Notes under the pieces: generated by a model
The model's input: only the letters and a program-made list of their open reading frames with translations
What the model was told of the DNA's origin: nothing
Databases searched by the model: none
Assembly (NCBI RefSeq): GCF_025642155.1
Contig: NZ_CP106798.1
Location: 8,370,001-8,434,000, forward strand
DNA from: Streptomyces sp. HUAS 15-9
Lineage (GTDB): Bacteria; Actinomycetota; Actinomycetes; Streptomycetales; Streptomycetaceae
Direction: 5' to 3'
DNA: 64,000 nucleotides
Translations under genes and position numbers: made by a program
In this document: positions 32,299 through 41,333 of the stretch, piece after piece
Layout of the letters: the number at the start of each line of letters is the position of its first letter
Numbering within the stretch: position 1 is the stretch's first letter

Positions 32299-33345
32299 TC
32301 ACGCGCCGCGCAGCAGCACCGCCCAGATCGTGGCGCCGGGCCCGAAGGCCAGGACGACGCCGTGCTCTCCGGGGGCCAGCGGCCGGGCCGCCTGCAGTTG
32401 CTGCAGCACGCCGAGGACGGCCGGGGCCGCGGTGTTGCCGTAGGCACGCATCGCGGCGCGGGCCACCGCCATGGAGTCCTCGGGCAGTCCGATCGCCTCC
32501 TCGACGCGGTCCAGGATGCGCCGGCCGCCGGGATGCACGGCCCACCAGACCACGTCGCCCCAGGCGAGACGATTCCTGGCCAGCAATGCCTTGGCCGGGA
32601 CGCCGACGGCCGCGGCCACGACGTCCGGCATGGTGGGGGCGAGCCGGATCCGCAGCCCGAGGTCGCCGACGTGCACCTGGAGGTCCTCGGCATGTGCCGG
32701 GACGGTCAGTTGCTCGGCGTCGACCACCTGCGCCCCGGAGGTACCCCGCTTGTCCTTGTCGGGCAGCAGCACGACCGCCGCGGCCCCGTCGCCGAAGAGT
32801 GTCCACACCACCGCCGCCTCCTTGTCGTAGGGCGGCGGCTGCATGTGCGGCGAGAACAGGTCCACGGCCAGCAGTACGGCGGGCCTGCGCCGGGCCGCGA
32901 CCCAGTGCGCGCAGGCGGTCAGGGCCGGCAGGGCCGCGTAGCAGCCCATCGGACCGAGGGAGAGGATCTCGACGTTCTCGCGCATGCCGAGTGCCGGGGC
33001 GAGGGCGTCCAGGCCGGGGGCCGAGTGGGTCGTGGTGGTGACGGTGGCCAGCAGCCCGACGTCCCGTGCGCGCAGTCCGGCCCGGCCGAGCGCCTCCAGC
33101 ACCGCCGCCCCGCCCAGCCGGGAGGCCTCGGCGAGGCCGCGGTCCATCCGCTGCCGGGTCGACCACCACCGTGGGTCCTCGACCAGCACGTTGACCGCCA
33201 TGCCCTTGGTGGAGATGGCCGAATTGCCGACGACCTTGGCGATGGCGAAGCCGCCGACGTCGGAGGCGACATGACCCGCCAGCTCCGCCATCTTCACCAG
33301 CGGCGGCGTCCGGAAGGAGAGCGCCGCGATCCGTGCGTGCGTCAT
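32299..33345 (-). CDS. Type III polyketide synthase (Cpz6-like)
   Basis: A 348-residue chalcone-synthase-family enzyme with an intact Cys-His-Asn triad: Cys135 in SLGPMGCYAALPAL, His271 in WAVHPGG and Asn304 in AYGNTAA. It differs clearly from DpgA in the same cluster (Cys context GPMGCYAA against GMGCNAGLNALN). It lies between the two sulfotransferase genes, 12 bases from one and 35 from the other. In the caprazamycin cluster the matching enzyme, Cpz6, makes phenolic or pyrone polyketides that act as sulfate carriers. Its own starter and product cannot be told from sequence. Confidence 0.88.
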   Translation of the reverse strand: MTHARIAALSFRTPPLVKMAELAGHVASDVGGFAIAKVVGNSAISTKGMAVNVLVEDPRWWSTRQRMDRGLAEASRLGGAAVLEALGRAGLRARDVGLLATVTTTTHSAPGLDALAPALGMRENVEILSLGPMGCYAALPALTACAHWVAARRRPAVLLAVDLFSPHMQPPPYDKEAAVVWTLFGDGAAAVVLLPDKDKRGTSGAQVVDAEQLTVPAHAEDLQVHVGDLGLRIRLAPTMPDVVAAAVGVPAKALLARNRLAWGDVVWWAVHPGGRRILDRVEEAIGLPEDSMAVARAAMRAYGNTAAPAVLGVLQQLQAARPLAPGEHGVVLAFGPGATIWAVLLRGA

Positions 33346-33357
33346 CGCGACCCCCGC

Positions 33358-34917
33358 TCAGCGGACGCCGGACGCGGCGGCGCCGACGGGTGTGACGGGC
33401 GAGCTGTCGATCACCTTGCCCCGCTCGTCGAGCGCCTGGACCTGGAGCCGTGCGGCGTCACGAGCGCCGGCGGGCAGCTTGATCGGCGTGTCGAAGCCGT
33501 CCCAGGCCGCGGTCGCGACCGGCTTCAGGCCGCCCTGCGGTCCACCGGCGAGCAGCTGCCAACGGGCCACGTCCGAGGCGCCGTTCCAGTTGGCCCTGAC
33601 CACACCGGAGGCGGCGTTCTCGACGATGAGCTCGGGATTGGTCAGCGGCCGGCCCTTCCAGCCGAGCCGGTAGGCGCGGTAACTGCTGCCGTTGTAGGGG
33701 AACGTGGCGTCGAACAGCAGCCTGCCGTCGCGCGAGAACTCCGACATACGGCCGGGCCCCGCCACGCCCCAGCTCACAAAGGTGTCTCCATTGTTCAGCG
33801 CCTGACTGTTGCCCTCCACGGGGCTCGACATCAGTTTCGGGTGGACCTGCTGGCGTATCAGCTTCGACGTGCCGTGAGCGGGGTCGATACTGATCCACGC
33901 CACCCGCGACTCGTAGCCCTCCAGACCGCGCCGCGTGCCATTGTCGAAGACGCGGTAGGTGTGGTGGCCGACGGCCCGGACATCGTGCTGCCAGCTGAAA
34001 CGTACGCCCGCGCCGAGCCGGAAGTCGCTGTGCCGCCCGCCCAGCCGCCAGATGATCCTGCCGGTGCGACGGTCCACCTTGTAGATCGTGCTGGCCCCGT
34101 TGCCGGAGACGAGCAGGTTCCCGTCGGAGTCGACGTCGACGGAGTTCACATGCAGGTAGTCGTAGGGGACGGTGCTGCCGGGGGCGGGCCGGAAGTCGGA
34201 GTCGGTGAGCGGGACATGCTCCAGGCTGCTCCAGTTCATCACCTTCTTGCCGGTGGCGATGTCTATCTCCTGCACGACGCTGTCGACGACCGAGCCGTCC
34301 TTGGGCCCGCCGTACTGGCTCAGGTCGTACGGCTTCTGCTGGTAGCTGACGATGAGCGCGGTGCCCTGCGGAGTCAGCAGGAACTCGTGAAGGTCCATCA
34401 CCTCGCCGGGATCCGGTGTCTGCACCGTGGCGATGATCTCGTAGTTCTGGTTGGCGATGTATCCGATGCCGGAGCCGACACCGGTGTTCGTGGACTCGCC
34501 CTCCCACCACGTCAGCACCTTCTGCCCGTGGTACTCCTGCACACGGAAGTCGCTGGCGAAGTTGCCGTCCGGTACCTTGCGGAACCAGATGGGGCGGCCG
34601 CGGTCATCCATGATCTGCGGCCCGCGCGCAAACTCGGTCTGCCCCTGGGCCGTGACGAAGAGGTCTCCCTGGGCCCGTCCCGGGCGACGGACCAGTACGT
34701 CGACGGGCGGCGGCTCGTCCACCGCCGATGAGGCGACGTCTCCCGGACGCAGCGCGGAGCCGATGCGCGCGGCGCCCGAGCCATGGGTGGAGACGGCCGA
34801 CGTGGCAGCTGTGGCGGCCGCTGCCCGCACGGCCGGGGTTCTGCCTGTGCTGTTGGACACGACCACCATCAGGGCGGTCGCCGCTAACGCGGTACAGGTC
34901 CGGAGCCGATGAGCCAT
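33358..34917 (-). CDS. Secreted arylsulfate sulfotransferase (PAPS-independent, Cpz4-like)
   Basis: A 519-residue protein of the arylsulfotransferase (ASST/Arylsulfotran_2) family, with an N-terminal export signal (RTCTALAATALMVVVSNS) followed by an Ala/Thr-rich linker. Repeated beta-propeller-like segments carry conserved His residues: VMDLHEFLLTPQGTALI, DYLHVNSVDVDSDGNLL, IIWRLGG and FSWQHDVR. ASST enzymes move sulfate from an aryl sulfate to another hydroxyl through a sulfo-His, without PAPS. It is the first gene of the operon with a type III PKS and a PAPS-dependent sulfotransferase. By analogy with caprazamycin Cpz4 it would take sulfate from the aryl-sulfate carrier and pass it to the final product outside the membrane. 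The exact catalytic His was not fixed here. Confidence 0.85.
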   Translation of the reverse strand: MAHRLRTCTALAATALMVVVSNSTGRTPAVRAAAATAATSAVSTHGSGAARIGSALRPGDVASSAVDEPPPVDVLVRRPGRAQGDLFVTAQGQTEFARGPQIMDDRGRPIWFRKVPDGNFASDFRVQEYHGQKVLTWWEGESTNTGVGSGIGYIANQNYEIIATVQTPDPGEVMDLHEFLLTPQGTALIVSYQQKPYDLSQYGGPKDGSVVDSVVQEIDIATGKKVMNWSSLEHVPLTDSDFRPAPGSTVPYDYLHVNSVDVDSDGNLLVSGNGASTIYKVDRRTGRIIWRLGGRHSDFRLGAGVRFSWQHDVRAVGHHTYRVFDNGTRRGLEGYESRVAWISIDPAHGTSKLIRQQVHPKLMSSPVEGNSQALNNGDTFVSWGVAGPGRMSEFSRDGRLLFDATFPYNGSSYRAYRLGWKGRPLTNPELIVENAASGVVRANWNGASDVARWQLLAGGPQGGLKPVATAAWDGFDTPIKLPAGARDAARLQVQALDERGKVIDSSPVTPVGAAASGVR

Positions 34918-35164
34918 CCGCTTGATCTCCTGTGTGAGAGGGGGGCGGGCGGGTGTGCGCTGATCTACCGGCGTTGCACGCGGACGCTCTGCCGCTCCTG
35001 CGCGGCCCGGCAGGAGCGCCGCGACGGTCCCGAACGTTCTATCCGCTCCTCGGTCACCGGACAGTCATGAGCCCTGTGACCGCTGGGTGACCATCGCGGA
35101 CTGCCAACCCGTGTGAGCGCGGTCCCGCTCTGCTCCTGGGACATTGCGGCCCTGGGAATCGGAC
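34918..35164. promoter_or_regulatory. Intergenic region before the sulfation operon
   Basis: About 250 bases without a gene, between the sulfation operon (reading left) and the gluconokinase gene, whose 3' end faces it. The operon promoter should be here. A perfect 9-base-pair hairpin, CGCTCCTGC (34993-35001) with GCAGGAGCG (35010-35018), stands about 75 bases before the first start codon. It could be part of the leader RNA or a terminator for transcripts coming from gntK. Confidence 0.45.
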
Positions 35165-35689
35165 CTACGAATCCGGCCGGGTCAACCGGCGCAGCGCCGA
35201 TTCCAGGATTTCCGCCGTGCTCCTCGATGCGTCCACCGTGAGTCCGGGCTCGTCGGCCTGCAGCGGTTCCAGCGTCTCAAACTGGGAGTTGAGCAGTTTC
35301 GGGGGCATGAAGTGCCCCTTCCGGCGGGCGATCCGCTCTGCCGCCACGTCAGGGTCCAGGGCCAGATGGAGAAACTGGACGTTCGCCCCGGTGCGGCGAA
35401 ACTGATCCCGGTACGCGCGTCTGAGGGCCGAACATGACACGACTCCGCCCCGCTCTCCGGCAGCCGTCCGGATCCAGGCGGTGAGGGCTTCCAGCCAGGG
35501 TCGGCGGTCCGCCTCGTCGAGGGGGTGCCCGGAGGCCATCTTGGCGCGGTTCGCGGCCGGATGGAGATCGTCACCTTCCAGGAACGGCACGCCGAGACGT
35601 TGCGCGAGCAGCGTTCCGACCATGGACTTCCCGGATGCCGACACACCCATCACGACCACCACCGGCGAATGCCCGACGGGCCTGGTCAA
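35165..35689 (-). CDS. gntK: Gluconokinase
   Basis: A 174-residue P-loop kinase that phosphorylates gluconate to 6-phosphogluconate. It has Walker A GVSASGKS and the family motifs FLEGDDLHPAANRAKMASG, VVSCSALRRAYRD and GHFMPPKLLNSQFETLEPL. The TTG start at 35689 was chosen because AGGGAGG lies four bases upstream and it gives the normal family length; the frame is open further but the added residues look non-coding. A PQQ-type sugar dehydrogenase nearby could supply gluconate, which makes this kinase a sensible neighbour. Confidence 0.9.
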   Translation of the reverse strand: MTRPVGHSPVVVVMGVSASGKSMVGTLLAQRLGVPFLEGDDLHPAANRAKMASGHPLDEADRRPWLEALTAWIRTAAGERGGVVSCSALRRAYRDQFRRTGANVQFLHLALDPDVAAERIARRKGHFMPPKLLNSQFETLEPLQADEPGLTVDASRSTAEILESALRRLTRPDS

Positions 35690-35708
35690 CGGGCCTCCCT
35701 GCCGACCC

Positions 35709-37043
35709 CTAGCCGCCCGGGGGACGGCCGGTCCGGATGTACGGGTCGTGCTGGACGTCGATGGCCGCGCCGATGAACGGCCGTTCGCGGCGGATGCCTC
35801 GTGTGAACGCCAGCGCCCAGGTGAGGATCGCACCGACGCGGTTGCGGTAGCCGGTCAGAAACGCGATGTGGATGAAGAGCCAGGTCAGCCAGCCTGGCAT
35901 GCCACCGAACTGCAGGCGGCCGACGCTGACCACCGCCTGCCCTCGGGAGATGTACGCCGCCGAGCCCAGGTCGAGGTACCGGAAGGGACCGGGGTCACCC
36001 TGCCCGGTGGTCAGCCGTCTGATCCGGTGTGCGGCGTACAGTCCGCCTTGCATGGCGACCTCCGCCACACCGGGTAGCTCCTCCAGGCTCATCAGGTCGC
36101 CGACGACCGAGATCTCGGGGTGTCCCCGCACGGTCAGGTCGGGTTCGACGCAGATGCGGCCGGCCCGGTCGCAGGAGGCTCCGGTGGCCTTGGCCAGCGC
36201 GCCGGCGAGGGCGGGCGCCTGCACCCCTGCCGTCCACAACACGGTTCCCGCGTCATAGCGCGTTTCGTTGCCCTTCCGGTCCCGGGCGATCAGCCCGTCG
36301 CCGTCGACGTGGGTAACCAGGGCACCCATGTGCAGTTCGACTCCGAGAGCCCGCAGAGCGCGGCCCGCCCTGGCGGCGAGTTTCGGTCCGAAGGCCGCCA
36401 GCGGCTTCACGGCGCCGTCGAAGAGCAGGACACGCGCGTCCTCGGGCTCGATGGCGCGGAACTCGGACCTGAGCGTGTGCGTGGCCAGTTCGCGCAACTG
36501 CCCGGCGAGCTCCACGCCCGTCGGACCCGCCCCGACCAGGGCGAAGGTGAGCAGACGCCTGCGCTCGACGGGATCCCTGGCCGTCTCGGCCCGTTCGAAG
36601 GCACCGAATACACGCCGCCGGATTTCCAGTGCGTCGGCCAGGGTCTTCATGCCCGGCGCGAAGCGCGCGAACTCCTCGTGACCGAAGTACGACTGATGGA
36701 CACCGGCCGCGACAATGACGTGGTCGTAGGCAAGCTCGATCTCCTCCCCGCCCGGCCGTCGCGCCAGCACCTTGTGGCCCGCGATGTCGAAATCGAACAC
36801 CTCGGCCAGGACCACCTCGGTATTGCGGTGGCGTTTGAACAGGTCACGCAGCGGCACGGAGATCTGTCCCTCGGACAGAATTCCGGTGGCGCACTGATAG
36901 AGCAGCGGCTGGAACAGGTGATGGCCGGCGCGGTCGACGACAGTCACGTCGACCTCTGCGCGGCGCAGCTCGCGGGCCGCGAACAGCCCGGCGAAGCCGC
37001 CGCCGATGATCACGACCTTCGGCCTGGTAGCGGTACGGTCCAT
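35709..37043 (-). CDS. Type II NADH dehydrogenase (NDH-2 family)
   Basis: A 444-residue flavoprotein that passes electrons from NADH to the quinone pool without pumping protons. It has two nucleotide-binding folds (VVIIGGGFAGLFAARELRRA near the N-terminus and ALVGAGPTGVELAGQL near 165), the quinone-site region LFQPLLYQCATG, and the FAD motif SVVGDLMS. The C-terminal GWLTWLFIHIAFLTGYRNR is the membrane-associating helix. The gene is divergent from the GMC oxidoreductase with about 170 bases between. Confidence 0.93.
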   Translation of the reverse strand: MDRTATRPKVVIIGGGFAGLFAARELRRAEVDVTVVDRAGHHLFQPLLYQCATGILSEGQISVPLRDLFKRHRNTEVVLAEVFDFDIAGHKVLARRPGGEEIELAYDHVIVAAGVHQSYFGHEEFARFAPGMKTLADALEIRRRVFGAFERAETARDPVERRRLLTFALVGAGPTGVELAGQLRELATHTLRSEFRAIEPEDARVLLFDGAVKPLAAFGPKLAARAGRALRALGVELHMGALVTHVDGDGLIARDRKGNETRYDAGTVLWTAGVQAPALAGALAKATGASCDRAGRICVEPDLTVRGHPEISVVGDLMSLEELPGVAEVAMQGGLYAAHRIRRLTTGQGDPGPFRYLDLGSAAYISRGQAVVSVGRLQFGGMPGWLTWLFIHIAFLTGYRNRVGAILTWALAFTRGIRRERPFIGAAIDVQHDPYIRTGRPPGG

Positions 37044-37212
37044 GTCGTCGGGCCCGTCCTCGTTCAGCGGTAGCTGTGCAGGTCAAGGGTATGAGCACGG
37101 CAGCATCCGGGCGAGTCGGACGCCGTGAATCACTTGAATGGGCCAACTCGCCGGAAATATCGCCTGGAGATACCTTTGTGTGGGAGCCCAGGACCCGAGG
37201 GCGGTGGCCGAG

Positions 37213-38799
37213 ATGACCGCAGCGCAGCACTACGACGTCATTGTCATCGGTACAGGTGCGGGCGGTGGCACGATCGCCCACCGGCTGGCGGACACGGGAA
37301 AACGGATCCTCCTTCTCGAACGCGGCGACTATCTGCCGCGCGAACGCGACAACTGGGATTCCACCGCGGTCTTCGTCAAAGGGAAATACCGTGCCCCGGA
37401 ATTCTGGTTCGACAAGAGCGGGAACCAATTCCCGCCCGAGGTGAATTACTACGTGGGCGGCAATACCAAGTTCTACGGCGCCGCGCTCTTCCGGCTGCGC
37501 CCCGAGGACTTCGGCGAACTCCGTCACCATGACGGCACCTCGCCCGCCTGGCCGCTGCGCTACGAGGACCTCGAGCCCTACTACACCCGGGCCGAACACC
37601 TCTACCTCGTGCACGGCCGGCACGGCGAGGACCCCACCTGCGGTCCCACCAGCGCCCAGTACGCCTACCCGCCGGTCCAGCACGAGCCCCGCATCCAGCA
37701 GCTCAGCCATGACCTGGAGAAGCAGGGGCTGCACCCCTTCCACCTCCCGATCGGGGTGAACCTCATCCAGGACGACCAGGGCCGGGCCGTGCACACCAGC
37801 GCCTGCATCCGGTGCGACCGCGTCGACGGCTTCCCCTGCCTGGTCGGCGCGAAGTCCGATGCCCAGGTCATCTGTGTCGATCCCGCCCTCGAACACGCCA
37901 ACGTCGAGATGATCACTCATGCGGACGTACGGCGCCTGGAGACCGATGCGACCGGCCGGAGTGTCACCTCGGTCGTCGCCACCGTGGGCGACGGCGACCC
38001 TACGACTGTGGAGTTCAGCGCCGACATCGTGGTCGTCGCCTGCGGTGCCGTCAACTCCGCGGTCCTGCTGCTGCGTTCGGCCAACGACCGGCACCCGGGG
38101 GGCCTGGCCAACAGTTCGGACGTGGTGGGCCGGAACTACATGCGGCACAACAACCTGGCACTGATGGCCGTGTCCAGGGAACCGAACGACACCAAGTTCC
38201 AGAAGACCCTGGCGCTGCACGACTGGTACCTGGGATCCGACGACTGGGAATACCCCCTCGGCGGCATCCAGATGCTCGGCAAGTCCGACGCCGAGCAGAT
38301 CCACGGCGAAGCACCCCGCTGGGCCGGGGCCGTGACCCCTGACATGCCGTTCGAGGTACTGGCCCACCACGCCGTCGACTTCTGGCTGTGCGGGGAGGAC
38401 CTGCCGACCCCCGACAACCGCGTCACCCTGGACCGGGACGGCGGCATCCACCTGGCCCTCGACGAGAAGAACAACATCGCCGGGCTGCAACGTCTGCGGC
38501 ACAAACTGCAGGACATGCTCAGCCACTTGGGCATGCACGAACACCATCTCCTGTCGCGCAGCATCTACCTGCACAAGGGAATGCCCATCGGCGCCACCGC
38601 GCATCAGGCGGGCACGGTCCGCTTCGGCAGCGACCCGGCGAGCTCGGCCCTGGACGTCAACTGCAAGGCCCACGACCTCGACAACCTCTACGTCGTCGAC
38701 ACGAGCTTCTTCCCGAGCATCGGAGCGGTCAATCCCTCCCTGACCGCGATGGCCAACGCCCTGCGCGTCGGCGACCACATCGCGGAGCGACTTCAGTGA
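37213..38799 (+). CDS. GMC family FAD oxidoreductase
   Basis: A 528-residue glucose-methanol-choline family oxidoreductase. It begins with the FAD-binding motif VIVIGTGAGGGTIAHRLA. A GMC signature region follows (VGGNTKFYGAALFRLRPEDF), and the C-terminal domain contains HQAGTVRFGSDPASSALDVNCKAHDLDNLYVVDTSFFPS with the usual catalytic His-Asn neighbourhood. ATG at 37213 puts the FAD motif near the N-terminus; the upstream frame is open but unlikely to be coding. The substrate is unknown, probably a sugar or other alcohol. A cytoplasmic location is likely because no signal peptide is seen. Confidence 0.9.
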   Translation: MTAAQHYDVIVIGTGAGGGTIAHRLADTGKRILLLERGDYLPRERDNWDSTAVFVKGKYRAPEFWFDKSGNQFPPEVNYYVGGNTKFYGAALFRLRPEDFGELRHHDGTSPAWPLRYEDLEPYYTRAEHLYLVHGRHGEDPTCGPTSAQYAYPPVQHEPRIQQLSHDLEKQGLHPFHLPIGVNLIQDDQGRAVHTSACIRCDRVDGFPCLVGAKSDAQVICVDPALEHANVEMITHADVRRLETDATGRSVTSVVATVGDGDPTTVEFSADIVVVACGAVNSAVLLLRSANDRHPGGLANSSDVVGRNYMRHNNLALMAVSREPNDTKFQKTLALHDWYLGSDDWEYPLGGIQMLGKSDAEQIHGEAPRWAGAVTPDMPFEVLAHHAVDFWLCGEDLPTPDNRVTLDRDGGIHLALDEKNNIAGLQRLRHKLQDMLSHLGMHEHHLLSRSIYLHKGMPIGATAHQAGTVRFGSDPASSALDVNCKAHDLDNLYVVDTSFFPSIGAVNPSLTAMANALRVGDHIAERLQ

Positions 38800-38844
38800 C
38801 CTCGGCCCTCCCGGCCCGAGAGGGCACCCCGCGCACTGCGTGGA

Positions 38845-39972
38845 TCACGGCGCCGTGGGCTTCAGCGCCGCCTCGAGCACCTGGTCCGATCCGTCGGGCT
38901 GGGTGCCGTTGTGATCCGTGTTGCAGGTGAAGAGCCACAGCGCAGCCCTGCCCGGAACCTTCTGTACGGCGCGGAGGCGGCCGTACTTGTCCTGGTAGTA
39001 CGCCGCCGGTGTGCCGATGTCGGTGCCGCTGACGGGGATGCGCCACAGGCGCTGGCTGCGCAGGCCCGCCATGTACAGATTGCCGTCGGCGTAGGTGAGC
39101 CCGCTCGGGGACGCGTCGCTGACGGACCAGGTGGCTTTGGGGTTGGTCATTCCCGCGGTGTCGCAGGGCCCGACGCAGGTGGGCCAGCCGTAGTTCTTGC
39201 CGGGCTCGATGAGGTTGAGCTCGTCGTTCGAGTCCGGGCCGAGCTCGGACGCCCACAGATGGCCCGCGGAGTCGAACGCCAGACCCTCCGGGTTGCGGTG
39301 CCCGTAGGAGTACACGTACGTGCCGAACGGATTGCCGGGTGCGGGCTTGCCGTCGGCCGTCAACCTCAGGACCTTTCCGTTGAGGGAGCCCTTGTCCTGA
39401 GCGAGTTGGTCCTGGTGCGCGTCCCCCGCCCCCGCGTAGAGGTAACCGTCCGGACCGAACACCAGTCCGCCGCCGTTGTGCCAGTCCCCCCGTTCGATGC
39501 CGGTGAGCAGCGCACGGTAGTCACCGAGCGTGGTCCCGTCGTAGGTCATCCGCGCGATCCGGTTGCCCTCGTCGGCCGTGTGGAACACGTAGATGTGGTG
39601 GTCCTCCGCCCAGTGGGGCGACACGGCGATGCCCAGCAGACCGTCCTCCTGCTTGGTGGTCACCGTCTGCGGGACGGATCCCACGAGGGTCTTCTCGCCG
39701 GCCGGGGTGAGCCGGTAGATCTTGAACGTCTCGCTCTCGCCGACCAGCGCGGAACCGTCCGGCAGCCAGCTGACGCCCCAGGGCGTGGTCCACCCGGTCG
39801 AGACGTTCGTGACGTCGCCCGGTTCCGTGGCGGCGCGCGGTCCCGGCAGGTGGGACGCGCTGCTTCCGGGCTCGGCCAGCACGAGCAGTCCGGCGACCAT
39901 GGCGGCGACGGCGGTTGCCGTACGCAGCGGCCTTCTCCCCGGGGTCCTTCGGGGCATCGCGACAGTGGGCAA
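38845..39972 (-). CDS. Secreted PQQ-dependent sugar dehydrogenase-like protein
   Basis: A 375-residue protein of the soluble glucose/sorbosone dehydrogenase family, a six-bladed propeller that oxidises sugars with PQQ. An export signal is present (TATAVAAMVAGLLVLAEPGSSAS). Family motifs include WTTPWGVSWLPDGSALVGE, EDGLLGIAVSPHWAEDHHIYVF, HNGGGLVFGPDGYLYAGAGD, YSYGHRNPEGLAFD and GKNYGWP. The TTG at 39972, seven bases after TGGAGG, is the best start; ATG at 39957 is an alternative. The divergent pqqA-C-D-E operon next door supports real PQQ use. Confidence 0.88.
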   Translation of the reverse strand: MPTVAMPRRTPGRRPLRTATAVAAMVAGLLVLAEPGSSASHLPGPRAATEPGDVTNVSTGWTTPWGVSWLPDGSALVGESETFKIYRLTPAGEKTLVGSVPQTVTTKQEDGLLGIAVSPHWAEDHHIYVFHTADEGNRIARMTYDGTTLGDYRALLTGIERGDWHNGGGLVFGPDGYLYAGAGDAHQDQLAQDKGSLNGKVLRLTADGKPAPGNPFGTYVYSYGHRNPEGLAFDSAGHLWASELGPDSNDELNLIEPGKNYGWPTCVGPCDTAGMTNPKATWSVSDASPSGLTYADGNLYMAGLRSQRLWRIPVSGTDIGTPAAYYQDKYGRLRAVQKVPGRAALWLFTCNTDHNGTQPDGSDQVLEAALKPTAP

Positions 39973-40145
39973 GGTGCATCCTCCAGGCGGAAGGGGCAGT
40001 TCACCCGGAGCGTAGGTCGGCCTTGCCGGGCGGAGGCTCGGACAGGCCCGAAGTGACACCCGTCTGGCCGCCTCCCGGTTGCCCGACCTGCGAAGACTCC
40101 GGATGCTGCGGTGGGGACCCACCGTCCACCGGAAGGAGAGGCACC

Positions 40146-40307
40146 ATGCCGAACGAAGCGACGGACCGTACGAACGGTCCCGATCGGGAAGCCCGCACCG
40201 AGGCGGCCCCGCGCCCGAGCACGGCCGAGGCCGCCTGGGAGCGACCCGACTACGTCGTCGTCGACACCGCGCTGGAAGTCACCGCGTACTCGCTGGCCAC
40301 CCGCTAG
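40146..40307 (+). CDS. pqqA: PqqA, precursor peptide of PQQ
   Basis: A 53-residue peptide. The C-terminal part TALEVTAYSLATR holds Glu44 and Tyr48 with three residues between, the pair that PqqE cross-links to make pyrroloquinoline quinone. This form is longer at its N-terminus than the 23-29 residue proteobacterial PqqA. A strong ribosome site (GGAAGGAGAGG) precedes the ATG. About 170 bases separate it from the divergent sugar dehydrogenase gene; this gap should hold both promoters. Confidence 0.93.
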   Translation: MPNEATDRTNGPDREARTEAAPRPSTAEAAWERPDYVVVDTALEVTAYSLATR

Positions 40308-40347
40308 GGCCGGCGCGGACGTGACGCGGACGGAAGGAGATCACGCC

Positions 40348-41064
40348 ATGACGGCTGCGGAGGCCCTGCGGCCGTGGGGGCGCGAGGAGTTCGAGGAACG
40401 GCTGCGGGCGGTGGCCGAAAAGCGCTACCACGACCGCCATCCCTTCAACATCCGCATGGACGAGGGACGTTTGAGCCCGGCGGAGCTCCGGCGCTGGATC
40501 ACCAACCGTTTCCACTACCAGCGGCACATCCCGGTCAAGGATGCCCTCATCACCGCCAAGTTCGAATCCCCGGACCTGCGGCGCATGTGGCTGCGCAGGA
40601 TCGAGGAGCACGACGGCCGTGCGGAGGGCGAGGGCGGCATCGAGCGGTGGCTGCGGCTGGGCGATGCCGCCGGCCTGGACCGGAGCGTGCTGCTGTCAGG
40701 CAGGGACGTGCTGCCCGGGGTACGGCTCGCCGTCGACGGATACGTCAACTTCTGCCGACTGCGGTCACCGCTGGAGGCGGTCGCCGCGTCCCTGACCGAA
40801 CTGGCGGCTCCGGACCTCATGCAGCGGCGCATCGAGGCCTTCGAACGGCACTACCCGTGGATCGACCCCGACGGCCTGGCCTACTTCCGCACACGCGTCC
40901 GGCAGGGCCGACGGGACAGCGGCGAGGCACTGCCCCTGGTCCTGAAGTGGGCACGCGGCAGGGCCGAGCAGGACCAGGCGGTGGCGGCGCTCGCTTTCAA
41001 ATGCGACATCCTGTGGTCACTGCTGGACGCCGTCGACCTCGTACCGCGGGAGACCCGCTCATGA
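40348..41064 (+). CDS. pqqC: PqqC, PQQ synthase
   Basis: A 238-residue protein of the PqqC/TenA-like fold. It carries out the last ring closure and oxidation to PQQ without a metal. Family motifs are RYHDRHPFNIRMDEG, RRWITNRFHYQRHIPVKDALI, HYPWIDPDGLAYFRTR and FKCDILWSLLDAVD. AAGGAG lies upstream of the ATG at 40348. Its stop overlaps pqqD. Confidence 0.95.
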   Translation: MTAAEALRPWGREEFEERLRAVAEKRYHDRHPFNIRMDEGRLSPAELRRWITNRFHYQRHIPVKDALITAKFESPDLRRMWLRRIEEHDGRAEGEGGIERWLRLGDAAGLDRSVLLSGRDVLPGVRLAVDGYVNFCRLRSPLEAVAASLTELAAPDLMQRRIEAFERHYPWIDPDGLAYFRTRVRQGRRDSGEALPLVLKWARGRAEQDQAVAALAFKCDILWSLLDAVDLVPRETRS

Positions 41065-41333
41065 CGGCGGAAGCCCCGCCGCACTGGCGCCCCGGACTCG
41101 CCCCTGCCGTACTGCTGCGGCACGACCGGGTGCGCGGCACCGATCTGCTGGTCATGCCGGAACGCGTGGTGGTCCTGACCGGGCAGGCCGGCACCGTCCT
41201 CGGCCTGTGCGACGGTGAGCGCGACGTCCGGCGGATCGTCGAGGTGTTGGGGGCACGCTTCCCCGGATCCCCGGTGGCCACCGACGTTGCGGTGTTCCTC
41301 GGCCGGATGCGGGCCGAGGGCTGGCTGCGATGA
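41061..41333 (+). CDS. pqqD: PqqD, peptide chaperone for PQQ synthesis
   Basis: A 90-residue PqqD protein that binds PqqA and presents it to PqqE. It has the typical winged-helix pattern, with GQAGTVLGLCDGERDVRRIVEVLGARFPG and a final helix DVAVFLGRMRAEGWLR. Start and stop overlap both neighbours by four bases. Confidence 0.94.
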   Translation: MTAEAPPHWRPGLAPAVLLRHDRVRGTDLLVMPERVVVLTGQAGTVLGLCDGERDVRRIVEVLGARFPGSPVATDVAVFLGRMRAEGWLR

